39,225 bases of DNA, from the NCBI GenBank assembly GCA_001769295.1, contig MEOR01000026.1:10049-49273 (forward strand), given 5' to 3'. Below are positions 1 through 7,556 of the stretch, one piece after another. This DNA is from Bacteroidetes bacterium GWF2_49_14 (GTDB taxonomy: Bacteria > Bacteroidota > Bacteroidia > Bacteroidales > UBA12481). Each line of letters opens with the position of its first letter. Position 1 is the stretch's first letter. Both the position numbers and the translations under genes were made by a program. The notes under the pieces are model-generated. The model had not been told where the DNA came from. It made no database searches and saw only the letters and a program-made list of their open reading frames with translations.

Positions 1-73
1 GCGATAGCCGAGTCAATTGCAAATTAAACAACTGAATGGCCCAAAACGTTACACTTACCTAACATCTACCCAA

Positions 74-913
74 ATGAAATACATCGGAGCCCACGTCAGT
101 ACCGAAGGCGGCGTTGAGAACGCCCCGGTTAATGCTAATAAAATAGGGGCAAACGCATTTGCGCTGTTTCTTAAGAACCAGCGGCAGTGGGTGGCCAAAC
201 CCTATGCCCCGGCTACGATCGAGTCGTTTAAGAAAAACTGCGAAATCTATGGATTTGCCCCTGCGCAGATTCTGCCGCACGACGGCTACCTGATCAATAT
301 CGGGAGTCCTGATCCGGAAATGCTGGAAAAATCCCGTGCGGCCTTCCTGGATGAAATGCAGCGCGCTGAAGTACTGGGGCTCGACCGGATCAATTTTCAT
401 CCGGGGAGTCACCTGCAGAAGGTATCCGAGGAAGAGTGCCTGAAGACCATTGCGGAATCGATCAATATCACGCTGGAAAAAACCAAAGGGGTGACGGCTG
501 TTCTGGAAATCACCGCCGGCCAGGGAAGTAATGTCGGGTACTCCTTTGAACATCTGAAATATATTATTGACCGCGTGGAGGACCCGTCGCGCATCGGAGT
601 CTGCATCGACACCGCCCACTCCTACTCTGCCGGATATGACCTTAAAACCGAGCAGGGTTTTACTGAGACCTTCGCAAAATTTGAGTCGGTCATCGGATTT
701 AACTATCTGAAAGGCATGCATATAAACGACTCCAAGAAGGAGTTCGGATCACGCGTCGACCGTCATGAAAGCCTCGATAAAGGGACCATTGGAATCGACC
801 TGTTTCAACGGATCATGAACGATCCACGGTTTGATGACATGCCCCTGATACTGGAAACACCAGACGAGGAGATATGGGCTCATGAAATCGCACAGCTCAG
901 AGCTTTTTGTTAG
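74..913 (+). CDS. nfo: Deoxyribonuclease IV (AP endonuclease, EndoIV family)
   Basis: Cytoplasmic DNA repair enzyme that cuts the backbone 5' of abasic sites using three metal ions in a TIM barrel. I chose the ATG at 74 because the protein then begins MKYIGAHVS, as E. coli Nfo does; the frame stays open back to an ATG at 17, but that extension looks unrelated. From this start (279 aa, the usual family length) every metal ligand known from E. coli Nfo sits at the same number: His69, His109, Glu145, Asp179, His182, His216, Asp229, His231 and Glu261. The enzyme therefore looks complete and active. It converges on the Rrf2 regulator downstream, and nothing upstream in the window shows operon partners. 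Confidence 0.96.
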   Translation: MKYIGAHVSTEGGVENAPVNANKIGANAFALFLKNQRQWVAKPYAPATIESFKKNCEIYGFAPAQILPHDGYLINIGSPDPEMLEKSRAAFLDEMQRAEVLGLDRINFHPGSHLQKVSEEECLKTIAESINITLEKTKGVTAVLEITAGQGSNVGYSFEHLKYIIDRVEDPSRIGVCIDTAHSYSAGYDLKTEQGFTETFAKFESVIGFNYLKGMHINDSKKEFGSRVDRHESLDKGTIGIDLFQRIMNDPRFDDMPLILETPDEEIWAHEIAQLRAFC

Positions 914-919
914 GCAGAT

Positions 920-947
920 GTAAAGACGCATTATAATGCGTATCTAC
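920..947. repeat. Imperfect palindrome between nfo and the Rrf2 regulator
   Basis: The core ACGCATTATAATGCGT (926-941) is a perfect 16-bp palindrome, flanked by partly complementary GTA/TAC ends that widen it to 28 bp. It starts seven bases after the nfo stop codon and lies between convergent genes, so it may act as a terminator hairpin, although no T-run follows on either strand. From memory, palindromes of the form GTAGAGACGC...GCGTCTCTAC are common interspersed repeats in Bacteroidota; this could be a decayed copy. Confidence 0.55.
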
Positions 948-959
948 CTGGATCTGATT

Positions 960-1001
960 TTCAACATTCAACACTCTGCATTCGAATCTCAACCTTCATC
1001 T
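960..1001. repeat. Short degenerate 7-bp tandem array
   Basis: Two perfect TTCAACA units (960-966 and 967-973) are followed by weaker heptads (CTCTGCA, TTCGAAT, CTCAACC, TTCATCT) ending at the stop codon of the regulator gene. Only the first two units are exact, so the array is weak alone; it is listed because stronger 7-bp arrays occur at other gene ends in this window. Confidence 0.4.
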
Positions 1002-1435
1002 CAGCCCCTCTTCAGCATCGCACTTCCTCCCTCAATCTTCAGCGCAAGCCCCTGAACGGTTTCCCGGTTTGCCATGACCTCCAGGCTTGTCCGGATTTCT
1101 ACAAATTCATCATGCAGCGGACAGGGATTATTGGAATCACACTCTTTGAGTCCCAAAGCACAACCGATAAAATAATCTTTCCCCTCAAAGGCTGTTATCA
1201 CGTCAGACAGCTTCAGGTCTTCTGCGTTGCGGCCAAAAAAGAACCCGCCTCCCTTGCCCCGGATCGAAGATAACAGGCCGCTCCGGACAAGGGTCTGAAG
1301 GATTTTTGCGGTGAACTGAACCGGTGTATCGATCCCCTCCGCTACTTCGCGAAAGCCCGGCCTCCGGCTTTCTTTATTGCTTAATGCAATGTAAATCAAT
1401 GCCCTGATGGCGTATTCGGTTGTTTTTGACCACAT
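1001..1435 (-). CDS. Rrf2-family Fe-S transcriptional regulator, NsrR-like
   Basis: A 144-aa protein with an N-terminal winged helix-turn-helix (about residues 1-70, including the Rrf2-type wing RGKGGGF at 59-65). Three cysteines follow at 92, 99 and 105, the pattern that holds an Fe-S cluster in NsrR and IscR. NsrR proteins sense nitric oxide by nitrosylation of this cluster and then release their operators. The gene is divergent from a nitric oxide reductase with 130 bp between starts, which favours an NsrR-like role over IscR, since no isc/suf genes are nearby. The first cysteine spacing is six residues, so cluster type cannot be predicted. Start: the ATG at 1435 gives the conserved MWSKTTEYAIRAL opening. 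Confidence 0.88.
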   Translation of the reverse strand: MWSKTTEYAIRALIYIALSNKESRRPGFREVAEGIDTPVQFTAKILQTLVRSGLLSSIRGKGGGFFFGRNAEDLKLSDVITAFEGKDYFIGCALGLKECDSNNPCPLHDEFVEIRTSLEVMANRETVQGLALKIEGGSAMLKRG

Positions 1436-1460
1436 ATCAGTTGGTTTGCTTATCCAGTTT

Positions 1461-1468
1461 TAAATATA
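1461..1468 (-). promoter_or_regulatory. Candidate -7 box of the Rrf2 regulator
   Basis: Read leftward, this is TATATTTA, seven of eight positions of the Bacteroidota -7 consensus TAnnTTTG, 25 bp upstream of the regulator ATG. The -33 region is T-rich but lacks an exact TTTG. Weak prediction. Confidence 0.3.
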
Positions 1469-1479
1469 CGAGGTTTTTA

Positions 1480-1510
1480 TCTTTATTTAAAAAGAATTAA
1501 AGACCTTTTT
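1480..1510. promoter_or_regulatory. Candidate operator in the nsrR-norZ intergenic region
   Basis: Two overlapping dyads lie between the divergent genes: TCTTT-N6-AAAGA (1480-1495) and AAAAAG-N10-CTTTTT (1489-1494 with 1505-1510). The second overlaps the proposed -33 box of norZ, where a repressor would block RNA polymerase. The region is very A/T-rich, so chance dyads are easy to find. Assigning it to the NsrR-like protein is inference. Confidence 0.35.
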
Positions 1511-1538
1511 GTATTTTATTAAAAAACCAGTAATATTG
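1508..1538 (+). promoter_or_regulatory. Predicted norZ promoter (Bacteroidota type)
   Basis: TTTG at 1508-1511, exactly 19 bp of spacer, then TAATATTG at 1531-1538. The Bacteroidota sigma-ABfr consensus is TTTG-N19-TAnnTTTG, so only one defined position differs. Transcription would start around 1545, leaving a leader of about 20 nt before the ATG at 1566. No Shine-Dalgarno sequence is present, as is usual in this phylum. Confidence 0.6.
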
Positions 1539-1565
1539 CCTTACCAAAACCTCATTTATTCCGAT

Positions 1566-3803
1566 ATGAAAACACGCACGCTTTGGATCAGCTTTACAGC
1601 AGTGATGATCCTCTCCTTCGGGGTTCTGCTGTTCTTCGGGCGCGAGATATACCGGCAGGCACCGCCGATTCCTGAAAAGGTTGTTACCACCTCGGGGCAG
1701 TTGCTCTTTACCGGCCAGGAGATCCGCGACGGCCAGAATGTCTGGCAATCGACCGGTGGACAAGAGCTTGGCACCGTCTGGGGGCATGGTTCCTATCAGG
1801 CGCCCGACTGGACAGCCGACTGGCTGCACCGGGAAGCGACATTCATCCTGAATACCTGGTCCCGGGAGGGATACAATTCCGATTTTGACGCACTGGGCGT
1901 TGAGCCACAAGCGGCGCTCACGGCCCGTCTGAAGGAAGAAATGCGTAAAAACACCTTTGATCCCGACACCAAAACGCTGGTTGTTTCCGATATGCGGGCC
2001 AGGGCGTTTCAATCCAACAGCCTGCACTACAGCGGTTTGTTTATGAATTCGCCGGAACAGGCCGGTCTGCGTGATGCCTATGCGATGATGGATAACACCA
2101 TCCGGGATCCGGAGAGGATGAAGTTGCTTAACACTTTTTTCTTCTGGGCAACCTGGGCCACCACCACGAATCGCCCGGGTCAGGAGATTACCTATTCCAA
2201 CAACTGGCCGCCGGAAAAACTGGTTGGCAATGAGCCGACGGGATCGCTGGTATTCTGGACCGGTTTTAGCGTCATTATCCTCCTCGCCGGAATCGGCCTT
2301 CTCGCATGGTATTATGCGGCCAGCCAGACCCACGGAGGAGATAAAGTACCGTCAATAAATCCGATGATCGGCACGAAAGTGACACCCTCCATGAAAGCGA
2401 CCCTCAAGTATTTCTGGGTGGTTACCGCCCTGATCCTCGTGCAGATCCTCATGGGTGTCATCACGGCCCATTACGCGGTAGAAGGGCAGGCATTTTATGG
2501 CATTCCGCTGGCCGAGTTCCTGCCCTACTCCCTGTCGCGAACCTGGCATATCCAGCTGGCCATCTTCTGGATCGCCACCTCTTGGCTCGCCACAGGTCTC
2601 TATTATGCCCCGGTTATATCGGGCCATGAACCTAAATATCAAAGACTTGGCGTTAACTTATTATTTGGCGCCCTGCTGGTTATTGTTGTCGGATCCCTGG
2701 CCGGCCAATTTATGGGGATTATGCAGAAACTGGGACTAATTGAGAATTTCTGGTTTGGTCATCAGGGGTATGAATATGTGGACCTGGGCCGTTTCTGGCA
2801 GATATTCCTGTTCATCGGACTGTTCATCTGGTTATTCCTGATGGGGCGATCGCTCTGGCCGGCGTTGAAACAAAAATCGGAAAGCCGCAGTCTGGTCACA
2901 CTGTTCGTTATCGCCAGCGTAGCCATAGCTGCCTTCTACGGAGCAGGCCTTATGTGGGGCCGGCAAACCAACCTGGCAATGGCCGAATACTGGCGCTGGT
3001 GGGTAGTGCATCTGTGGGTAGAAGGATTTTTCGAAGTATTTGCCACGGTTGTGATCGGCTTTTTGTTAGTGAGAATGCAGCTGGTGCAGATAAAAACGGC
3101 AACCATATCGGTCCTGCTTTCCACCGTCATCTTCCTTTCCGGCGGAATTTTGGGAACCTTCCATCATCTCTATTTCACAGGAACCCCGATAGCGGTTCTT
3201 GCCCTGGGGGCCACATTCTCTGCCCTTGAGGTGGTTCCGCTGGTTTTCGTGGGCTTCGAAGCATGGGGTAACCTCAGGCTAAGCCGATCTGCCGATTGGG
3301 TAAAAAACTACAAATGGCCGATTTATTTCTTCATCGCTGTGGCTTTCTGGAACCTGGTCGGTGCCGGAATATTCGGATTCCTGATCAATCCTCCGATCGC
3401 ACTCTACTATATGCAGGGGTTGAATACCACACCGGTCCACGGACATACCGCCCTGTTCGGCGTTTATGGTATGCTCGGGATCGGATTGATGCTTTTTGTT
3501 CTCCGTGAAATGAACCTCGGAGTGGTCTGGAAAGAGGGTTCCCTGAAATGGGCTTTCTGGCTCATTAACATCGGATTAGCTGCCATGGTTTTGATCAGCG
3601 TGCTGCCTGTGGGCCTTGCCCAGACCATAGCCAGCGTCAAACATGGCCTGTGGTATGCACGGTCTGCGGAATTCCTGGATACACCCATCATTTCAACTTT
3701 CCGATGGATGCGAATTTTCGGCGACACGATCTTTGCCGCCGGAACACTGCTGCTGGCATGGTTCGTGTTCGGGTTGAAAACGGGATGGACAATACGGAAG
3801 TAG
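1566..3803 (+). CDS. norZ: Quinol-dependent nitric oxide reductase (qNOR)
   Basis: Inner-membrane enzyme that reduces two NO to N2O with electrons from quinol. The ATG at 1566 (745 aa) starts MKTRTLWIS, directly before the first membrane helix; an upstream ATG at 1509 lies inside the promoter. The N-terminal helix and periplasmic domain carry the qNOR hallmark GQNVWQSTGGQELG. In the heme-copper-type core, expected ligands are present: His328 and His627 for low-spin heme b, His625 for heme b3, and His482, His533 and His534 for the iron FeB site, with Glu486 and Glu490 in HLWVEGFFE. About 14 membrane helices are expected. There is no separate NorC gene, consistent with the fused quinol-fed type. 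No denitrification genes adjoin it, so detoxification of NO is the likely role. Confidence 0.95.
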   Translation: MKTRTLWISFTAVMILSFGVLLFFGREIYRQAPPIPEKVVTTSGQLLFTGQEIRDGQNVWQSTGGQELGTVWGHGSYQAPDWTADWLHREATFILNTWSREGYNSDFDALGVEPQAALTARLKEEMRKNTFDPDTKTLVVSDMRARAFQSNSLHYSGLFMNSPEQAGLRDAYAMMDNTIRDPERMKLLNTFFFWATWATTTNRPGQEITYSNNWPPEKLVGNEPTGSLVFWTGFSVIILLAGIGLLAWYYAASQTHGGDKVPSINPMIGTKVTPSMKATLKYFWVVTALILVQILMGVITAHYAVEGQAFYGIPLAEFLPYSLSRTWHIQLAIFWIATSWLATGLYYAPVISGHEPKYQRLGVNLLFGALLVIVVGSLAGQFMGIMQKLGLIENFWFGHQGYEYVDLGRFWQIFLFIGLFIWLFLMGRSLWPALKQKSESRSLVTLFVIASVAIAAFYGAGLMWGRQTNLAMAEYWRWWVVHLWVEGFFEVFATVVIGFLLVRMQLVQIKTATISVLLSTVIFLSGGILGTFHHLYFTGTPIAVLALGATFSALEVVPLVFVGFEAWGNLRLSRSADWVKNYKWPIYFFIAVAFWNLVGAGIFGFLINPPIALYYMQGLNTTPVHGHTALFGVYGMLGIGLMLFVLREMNLGVVWKEGSLKWAFWLINIGLAAMVLISVLPVGLAQTIASVKHGLWYARSAEFLDTPIISTFRWMRIFGDTIFAAGTLLLAWFVFGLKTGWTIRK

Positions 3804-3810
3804 GTGAAGA

Positions 3811-3880
3811 GTGGTGAGGGATGGTGAGGGGTGGTGAGGTTTTTCCTCACTATACCTCACAATACCTCACGATACCTCAC
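3811..3880. repeat. Head-to-head 10-bp tandem arrays between norZ and the histidine kinase gene
   Basis: Starting eight bases after the norZ stop are three 10-bp units, GTGGTGAGGG, ATGGTGAGGG and GTGGTGAGGT (3811-3840). They are followed without a gap by four 10-bp units ending in the complement CCTCAC, with lead-ins TTTT, TATA, AATA and GATA (3841-3880). The two halves can fold into a long imperfect hairpin, a plausible bidirectional terminator for these convergent genes. The last units are also the final codons of the kinase gene. Confidence 0.85.
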
Positions 3881-5747
3881 CTCTCTCCTCCCCTGTTTGC
3901 TGTATATGCGGGAAAATCACCCTGAAAATCGACCCGACATTTGGTGTGGACTGCACTTCAATGCGACCTCCGAGCATTTCGGTGAGGCCTTTTGAAATGG
4001 CCAGACCCAGTCCGGTTCCCGATATCTTGCGGGTCATGCTATTATCTGCTTTCAGAAACCTTTCGAAAATCTTGTCGAGGCTCTCCTTGGGGATCCCAGG
4101 TCCCGTATCTTCTACGAAAAAAACGATTTCATCCCCGTTTTTGCCCGTCTGAGTGCGGCAGCCCATCATCACATGGCCATACTGCGTGAATTTTGTGGCA
4201 TTGCCGAAAAGATTGACCAGAATCTGGCGGAGGCGCCCGGCATCCGTATAAATCATGCTCCTGGTCTGACTGGCATCACAATCCATGATGTATTTAACAT
4301 CAGGCTTCCGCAGGCCGGGTGACAAAAACAGTTCGCTCACCTCCTGCATGATGCGGGCTATCGGTATCCATTCATGGACGAGGGCGATCTGCCCGGATTC
4401 AATCATCGAAATATCCAGGATATTGTTGATGATCGACATCAGCTGCTCCCCATTTTTGTTGATAATCCGGATATAATTTTCGCGATCGGCAAGATCGATA
4501 TCGGGCTCCTTTAACAGTTCGGAAAACCCAAGAATCCCATTGAGGGGGGTTCTGATTTCGTGCGACATATTGGAAATAAAGGCCGATTTCAGACGGTCGC
4601 TTTCTTCGGCCCTGAGCCTGGCTTTTTCGAGTTCCATAAGGTTATTCGAGTTGAAAGAAGCCAGCGAGATCAGCTCCGCATAGGCTTCAGCAATAGACAC
4701 ATCCTCGGTATTGAACCCCGCCGCTTTGTTTGCGAGGCCCAGCAAACCGACAATCTGGGCATTGGAAAGCAGCGGGGCAATCATCAGGTTATCAAGGCCG
4801 ACATGACCTTCCGGAAGATGCTCCATCCCGGAGGAACTCCTGAACTCATTTTCGAGAACAGTCTGCTGTGTCCTGATCACCTCCTCCTGAAAGCCCGATA
4901 TGAGCAAGTGCAAATCTGTGCCGATCATGGAATCCTGTTTGCCGCAATCCACCACAATGATCGAATTAATTTTGTGCCGCTTGTCAACCGTCAGGATAAA
5001 GCCGCAATCGGCCCCGGTCAGAGATTTGCATTTCGCAAACAATCTTTCCCCGGATTCATTGAAATCCGGATAAGCCAGAATGATTTTAGCCCCCTGCAGC
5101 AGCGAAGCCATCACCTCCTGCTGTTTCACTCCGAGATGGTATAGCTGCCTGATCTGATCGGCCGCTGAAACGGCCTGCGAGCGGCTTTCAATCAGCTGCT
5201 TTTCACGCTCCAGGTTTTCGAGAATCATCCCAATCTGTATCCCTGCAAACTCAAGAATATTCAGGTCATCAATATCATAGGCACCGGGATCTTCATAATT
5301 CTGAACGCAAATAGCCCCAAAACTCTCCTGATCCGTGTTTTTCAGCGGAGCACCCATCCAAACTGCGGCAGGCTGGCCAACAGGGATGTCATTCTGAGTT
5401 AAGCGCTTGCGATTTTTTCGGGTTATCCGATGGCCCTTGTCGCTTCTTCGTACAAAATCGGTAAGACTGGAGGAGGGCAGTTCTATCCACTGATCCGGCC
5501 TGAGGTCATCGAACTTATCAACATGATAGGGGAATGAATATTTATGCTCCTTCTTGTCATAAAGTGCCAGGTAGAACCATTGTGCATCCATCACACGGTT
5601 CAGTTCACAGTGAACGACGGGAAGAAATTCAGAAAGTTTTCCATGTCGGCGTGCCTCACGGGCGAGGGTCATAACAACATGTTCTGCTTGCTGGTACTTC
5701 TTTCTCGAATCGGATTCGTTAAGTTCAGGTGTTTCTGGCTGATTCAA
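3867..5747 (-). CDS. Soluble hybrid-free sensor histidine kinase with two GAF domains
   Basis: A 626-aa cytoplasmic kinase without signal peptide or membrane helix. Two GAF-like sensory domains are suggested at about residues 25-180 and 205-370, then a coiled linker, a HisKA domain with phospho-acceptor His396 in SHEIRTPLNG, and a HATPase_c domain with N box (Asn512, Asn516), G1 box DTGPGIP (547-553), F box and G2 box GTGLGLAIS (577-585). No receiver domain or adjacent response regulator is present, so it is an orphan kinase with an unknown partner. GAF domains can bind small ligands or cofactors; being downstream of and convergent with norZ does not show a link to NO. The last few residues are encoded inside the adjacent 10-bp repeat array. 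Confidence 0.92.
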   Translation of the reverse strand: MNQPETPELNESDSRKKYQQAEHVVMTLAREARRHGKLSEFLPVVHCELNRVMDAQWFYLALYDKKEHKYSFPYHVDKFDDLRPDQWIELPSSSLTDFVRRSDKGHRITRKNRKRLTQNDIPVGQPAAVWMGAPLKNTDQESFGAICVQNYEDPGAYDIDDLNILEFAGIQIGMILENLEREKQLIESRSQAVSAADQIRQLYHLGVKQQEVMASLLQGAKIILAYPDFNESGERLFAKCKSLTGADCGFILTVDKRHKINSIIVVDCGKQDSMIGTDLHLLISGFQEEVIRTQQTVLENEFRSSSGMEHLPEGHVGLDNLMIAPLLSNAQIVGLLGLANKAAGFNTEDVSIAEAYAELISLASFNSNNLMELEKARLRAEESDRLKSAFISNMSHEIRTPLNGILGFSELLKEPDIDLADRENYIRIINKNGEQLMSIINNILDISMIESGQIALVHEWIPIARIMQEVSELFLSPGLRKPDVKYIMDCDASQTRSMIYTDAGRLRQILVNLFGNATKFTQYGHVMMGCRTQTGKNGDEIVFFVEDTGPGIPKESLDKIFERFLKADNSMTRKISGTGLGLAISKGLTEMLGGRIEVQSTPNVGSIFRVIFPHIQQTGEERGEVS

Positions 5748-5767
5748 GGTTTCCGGCGTAATTCAAT

Positions 5768-5775
5768 CAAAAGTA
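5768..5775 (-). promoter_or_regulatory. Candidate -7 box of the histidine kinase gene
   Basis: Leftward TACTTTTG is a perfect TAnnTTTG match, 20 bp upstream of the kinase ATG. No clear TTTG is seen at the -33 position, so only the -7 half is convincing. Confidence 0.4.
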
Positions 5776-5831
5776 TGAAAGACCTGACGTTTTAGCAGGG
5801 TTAGCTACAACTATTTGACGAATGCAAAAAC

Positions 5832-6026
5832 GGGGGTGGGACATAAGACCCCGGGCTGAACCCCGGGGTTACTGAAGAGTAACCTCCTCCCTTGGTTCGA
5901 ATTGCAATTGAATAACGCAAGAGACTCATATTTACGATTGTAAGAGTCTTAGGAATGACTAGAGAATCGTGTTCGACAGACATCACTAACCCTGGCCTTC
6001 AGGCCGGGGATTCTGTCCCAGCCCCG
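5832..6026. repeat. REP-like inverted pair (BIME-like element, about 195 bp)
   Basis: The two ends are imperfect inverted copies of about 40 bp: 5832-5873 and 5985-6026. Each reads, from outside in, a G-run, TGGGACA, a short spacer, a GC-rich hairpin containing CCTGAA or GCTGAA, then GGTTA. In the left copy the stem is ACCCCGGG with CCCGGGGT (5848-5855 and 5862-5869); in the right copy CCCTGGCC pairs with GGCCGGGG around a TTCA loop (5990-6009). A further perfect hairpin, GGTTACT-GAAG-AGTAACC (5867-5884), overlaps the left copy. The right end abuts the stop codon of the PQQ-propeller gene. Organisation resembles REP doublets mobilised by RAYT transposases, but none is encoded here. Two short leftward open frames in this stretch look non-coding. 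Confidence 0.75.
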
Positions 6027-6027
6027 T

Positions 6028-7488
6028 TTAAAAGGCATACACCGCCGAAAACGTCCTGATATAAACCTCCCCGTCCGCCAGGGCCGGCGTGGCCATGATC
6101 CGCTCCTTGAAATCATTGGCCGAAAGAATCTTAAGTTCCGTGCCCGCTTCAAAAACGGTGACCATCCCGCGGGCAGAGGCGGCATACAGCTTGCCGTTTC
6201 CATAAACAGGCGAGGCATAATAGGCTCCGCCGGCGTTCAGTTTTGAATAATATTTCACTTCTCCGGTTGGTGCATCCAGGCAGGTAACCAGCCCCCCATC
6301 GGCCACCATCCACACCCTGCCATTAAACCAGACCGGCGACGGGCACTCCGGAACCCCTTTGCTGCATCGCCAGGCAACCTCGGGATCCTTGCCGGGGGTT
6401 GCAGTCGGCCTCAGGGCGATGAGAGCATTTTCCTGCGCAAAACCATCCACCCAACCCACAATCTTTCCCCACTCCTGCCTCGTAATCTTGCCGCTCCGGT
6501 CCACATCGAGCCATCGGAAAAATCCGGGTAGCGGATGGTCTCCTTCGCCGTCATCGTCATATCGGGATAAAATACTCTTATTCGATTTGATCTCTTCAAA
6601 AACCAGCATGCTGTCGCGGTCCGTGTCATACATCCGTAAAAGTGAATCCCAGGTTGGTAGTCCCAATACCTCAGGATTGGTTTTCATGTTGTAGGAGGTG
6701 AGAAAAAGCAGCTCATTGCCATAAACCGGCGTAATGATCGGCTCATCGGTCAGGCCGGGAAATGACCATACCTCGGTGCCGTCATTCAGGTTATAGGCCC
6801 TTAGCCACCAGATCCCGTAAACGATCAGCTGATCCATCCCGCCAACCGTTATGCACATGGGTGTCGACCAATTTGCCCGGAAATCCTGCCTGTCGGTCCG
6901 CCAGATGCTTTTACCCGTTTCCGGTTCCATTACCTCGATATACGAGTTCTTGTCGGCATCCCGGCTGAAAACCAGCTTATCCTTGAAAATCACCGGGGAA
7001 ACAGCCGTACCATACATGTTACCTTCATGCGGAATTCTCTTTTCCCACAGCATATTTCCCTTGAAATCGTAGCAAATCAGGCCATAGGATCCAAAATAGG
7101 AGATCACATGCTTCCCATCGGTTGCGGGGGTAGGGGCAGCAGGCTGACTGGTCTGGTATACTCTCTCAAACTTTTCCGGCACCACCGGCCGGCGCCACAA
7201 AATTTTTCCGTTCTTCCGGTCGATGCAAATGGTCTCCAGACTGTCGCCGGTCCGGCCCGTGAGAAAAATCCGGTCACCCCACACACAGGGAGACGAAACC
7301 CCAAGGCTCACCTCACATTTCCATTTCGCATCCCTCGCCGGATCCAGCCGGGAAGGCAATGCCTTTTTATCCCGATACAAACCGTCTCCGTTGGCACCCC
7401 GGAACTGAGGCCAGGAGGGCTGGGCAAGAACCCCGGCTCCTGCCATAACCAGCACAACAACCAAAAAAACTATCCGTCTCATATTCAA
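6028..7488 (-). CDS. Exported PQQ-type beta-propeller protein with an EF-hand pair
   Basis: A 486-aa protein with a signal peptide (cleavage probably after residue 22, VLA-QP) and a start typical of this family, WPQFRGANGDG. Blades recur with motifs such as DRKNGKILWRR and NLNDGTEVWSF, the PQQ/BamB-like propeller pattern. Between blades (about residues 280-350) sits a helical insert with two calcium-binding EF-hand loops, Asp288-Glu299 (DTDRDSMLVFEE) and Asp328-Glu339 (DVDRSGKITRQE). Most propellers of this family lack such an insert. No catalytic site is recognisable and quinone binding cannot be assumed. The gene lies 56 bp downstream of the oxidoreductase beta-gamma gene on the same strand and may be co-transcribed; the gap holds an 8-bp repeat rather than an obvious promoter. 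Confidence 0.88.
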   Translation of the reverse strand: MNMRRIVFLVVVLVMAGAGVLAQPSWPQFRGANGDGLYRDKKALPSRLDPARDAKWKCEVSLGVSSPCVWGDRIFLTGRTGDSLETICIDRKNGKILWRRPVVPEKFERVYQTSQPAAPTPATDGKHVISYFGSYGLICYDFKGNMLWEKRIPHEGNMYGTAVSPVIFKDKLVFSRDADKNSYIEVMEPETGKSIWRTDRQDFRANWSTPMCITVGGMDQLIVYGIWWLRAYNLNDGTEVWSFPGLTDEPIITPVYGNELLFLTSYNMKTNPEVLGLPTWDSLLRMYDTDRDSMLVFEEIKSNKSILSRYDDDGEGDHPLPGFFRWLDVDRSGKITRQEWGKIVGWVDGFAQENALIALRPTATPGKDPEVAWRCSKGVPECPSPVWFNGRVWMVADGGLVTCLDAPTGEVKYYSKLNAGGAYYASPVYGNGKLYAASARGMVTVFEAGTELKILSANDFKERIMATPALADGEVYIRTFSAVYAF

Positions 7489-7508
7489 ACCATAAAATCC
7501 TCAATCAA

Positions 7509-7556
7509 CTTATCTACTTATCAACAAATCATCAAATCATCAAATCAACCAATCGT
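7509..7556. repeat. 8-bp tandem array at the end of the oxidoreductase gene
   Basis: Six 8-bp units in a row: CTTATCTA, CTTATCAA, CAAATCAT, CAAATCAT, CAAATCAA and CCAATCGT. Two are identical and neighbours differ by a few bases. The array covers the stop codon and last codons of the beta-gamma gene (stop at 7545-7547) and most of the gap before the next gene. Confidence 0.75.

Noticed and set aside
5832-6026. Insertion sequence or MITE with terminal inverted repeats
   Set aside because: The ends are hairpin units without target-site duplication that I can see, and no transposase is encoded; REP-doublet is the better description.
5801-6218. Two short leftward open frames (5801-5986 and 5949-6218) in and beside the REP-like element
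   Set aside because: They overlap palindromic repeats and the PQQ-propeller gene in another frame, and their translations show low-complexity, non-protein-like composition.
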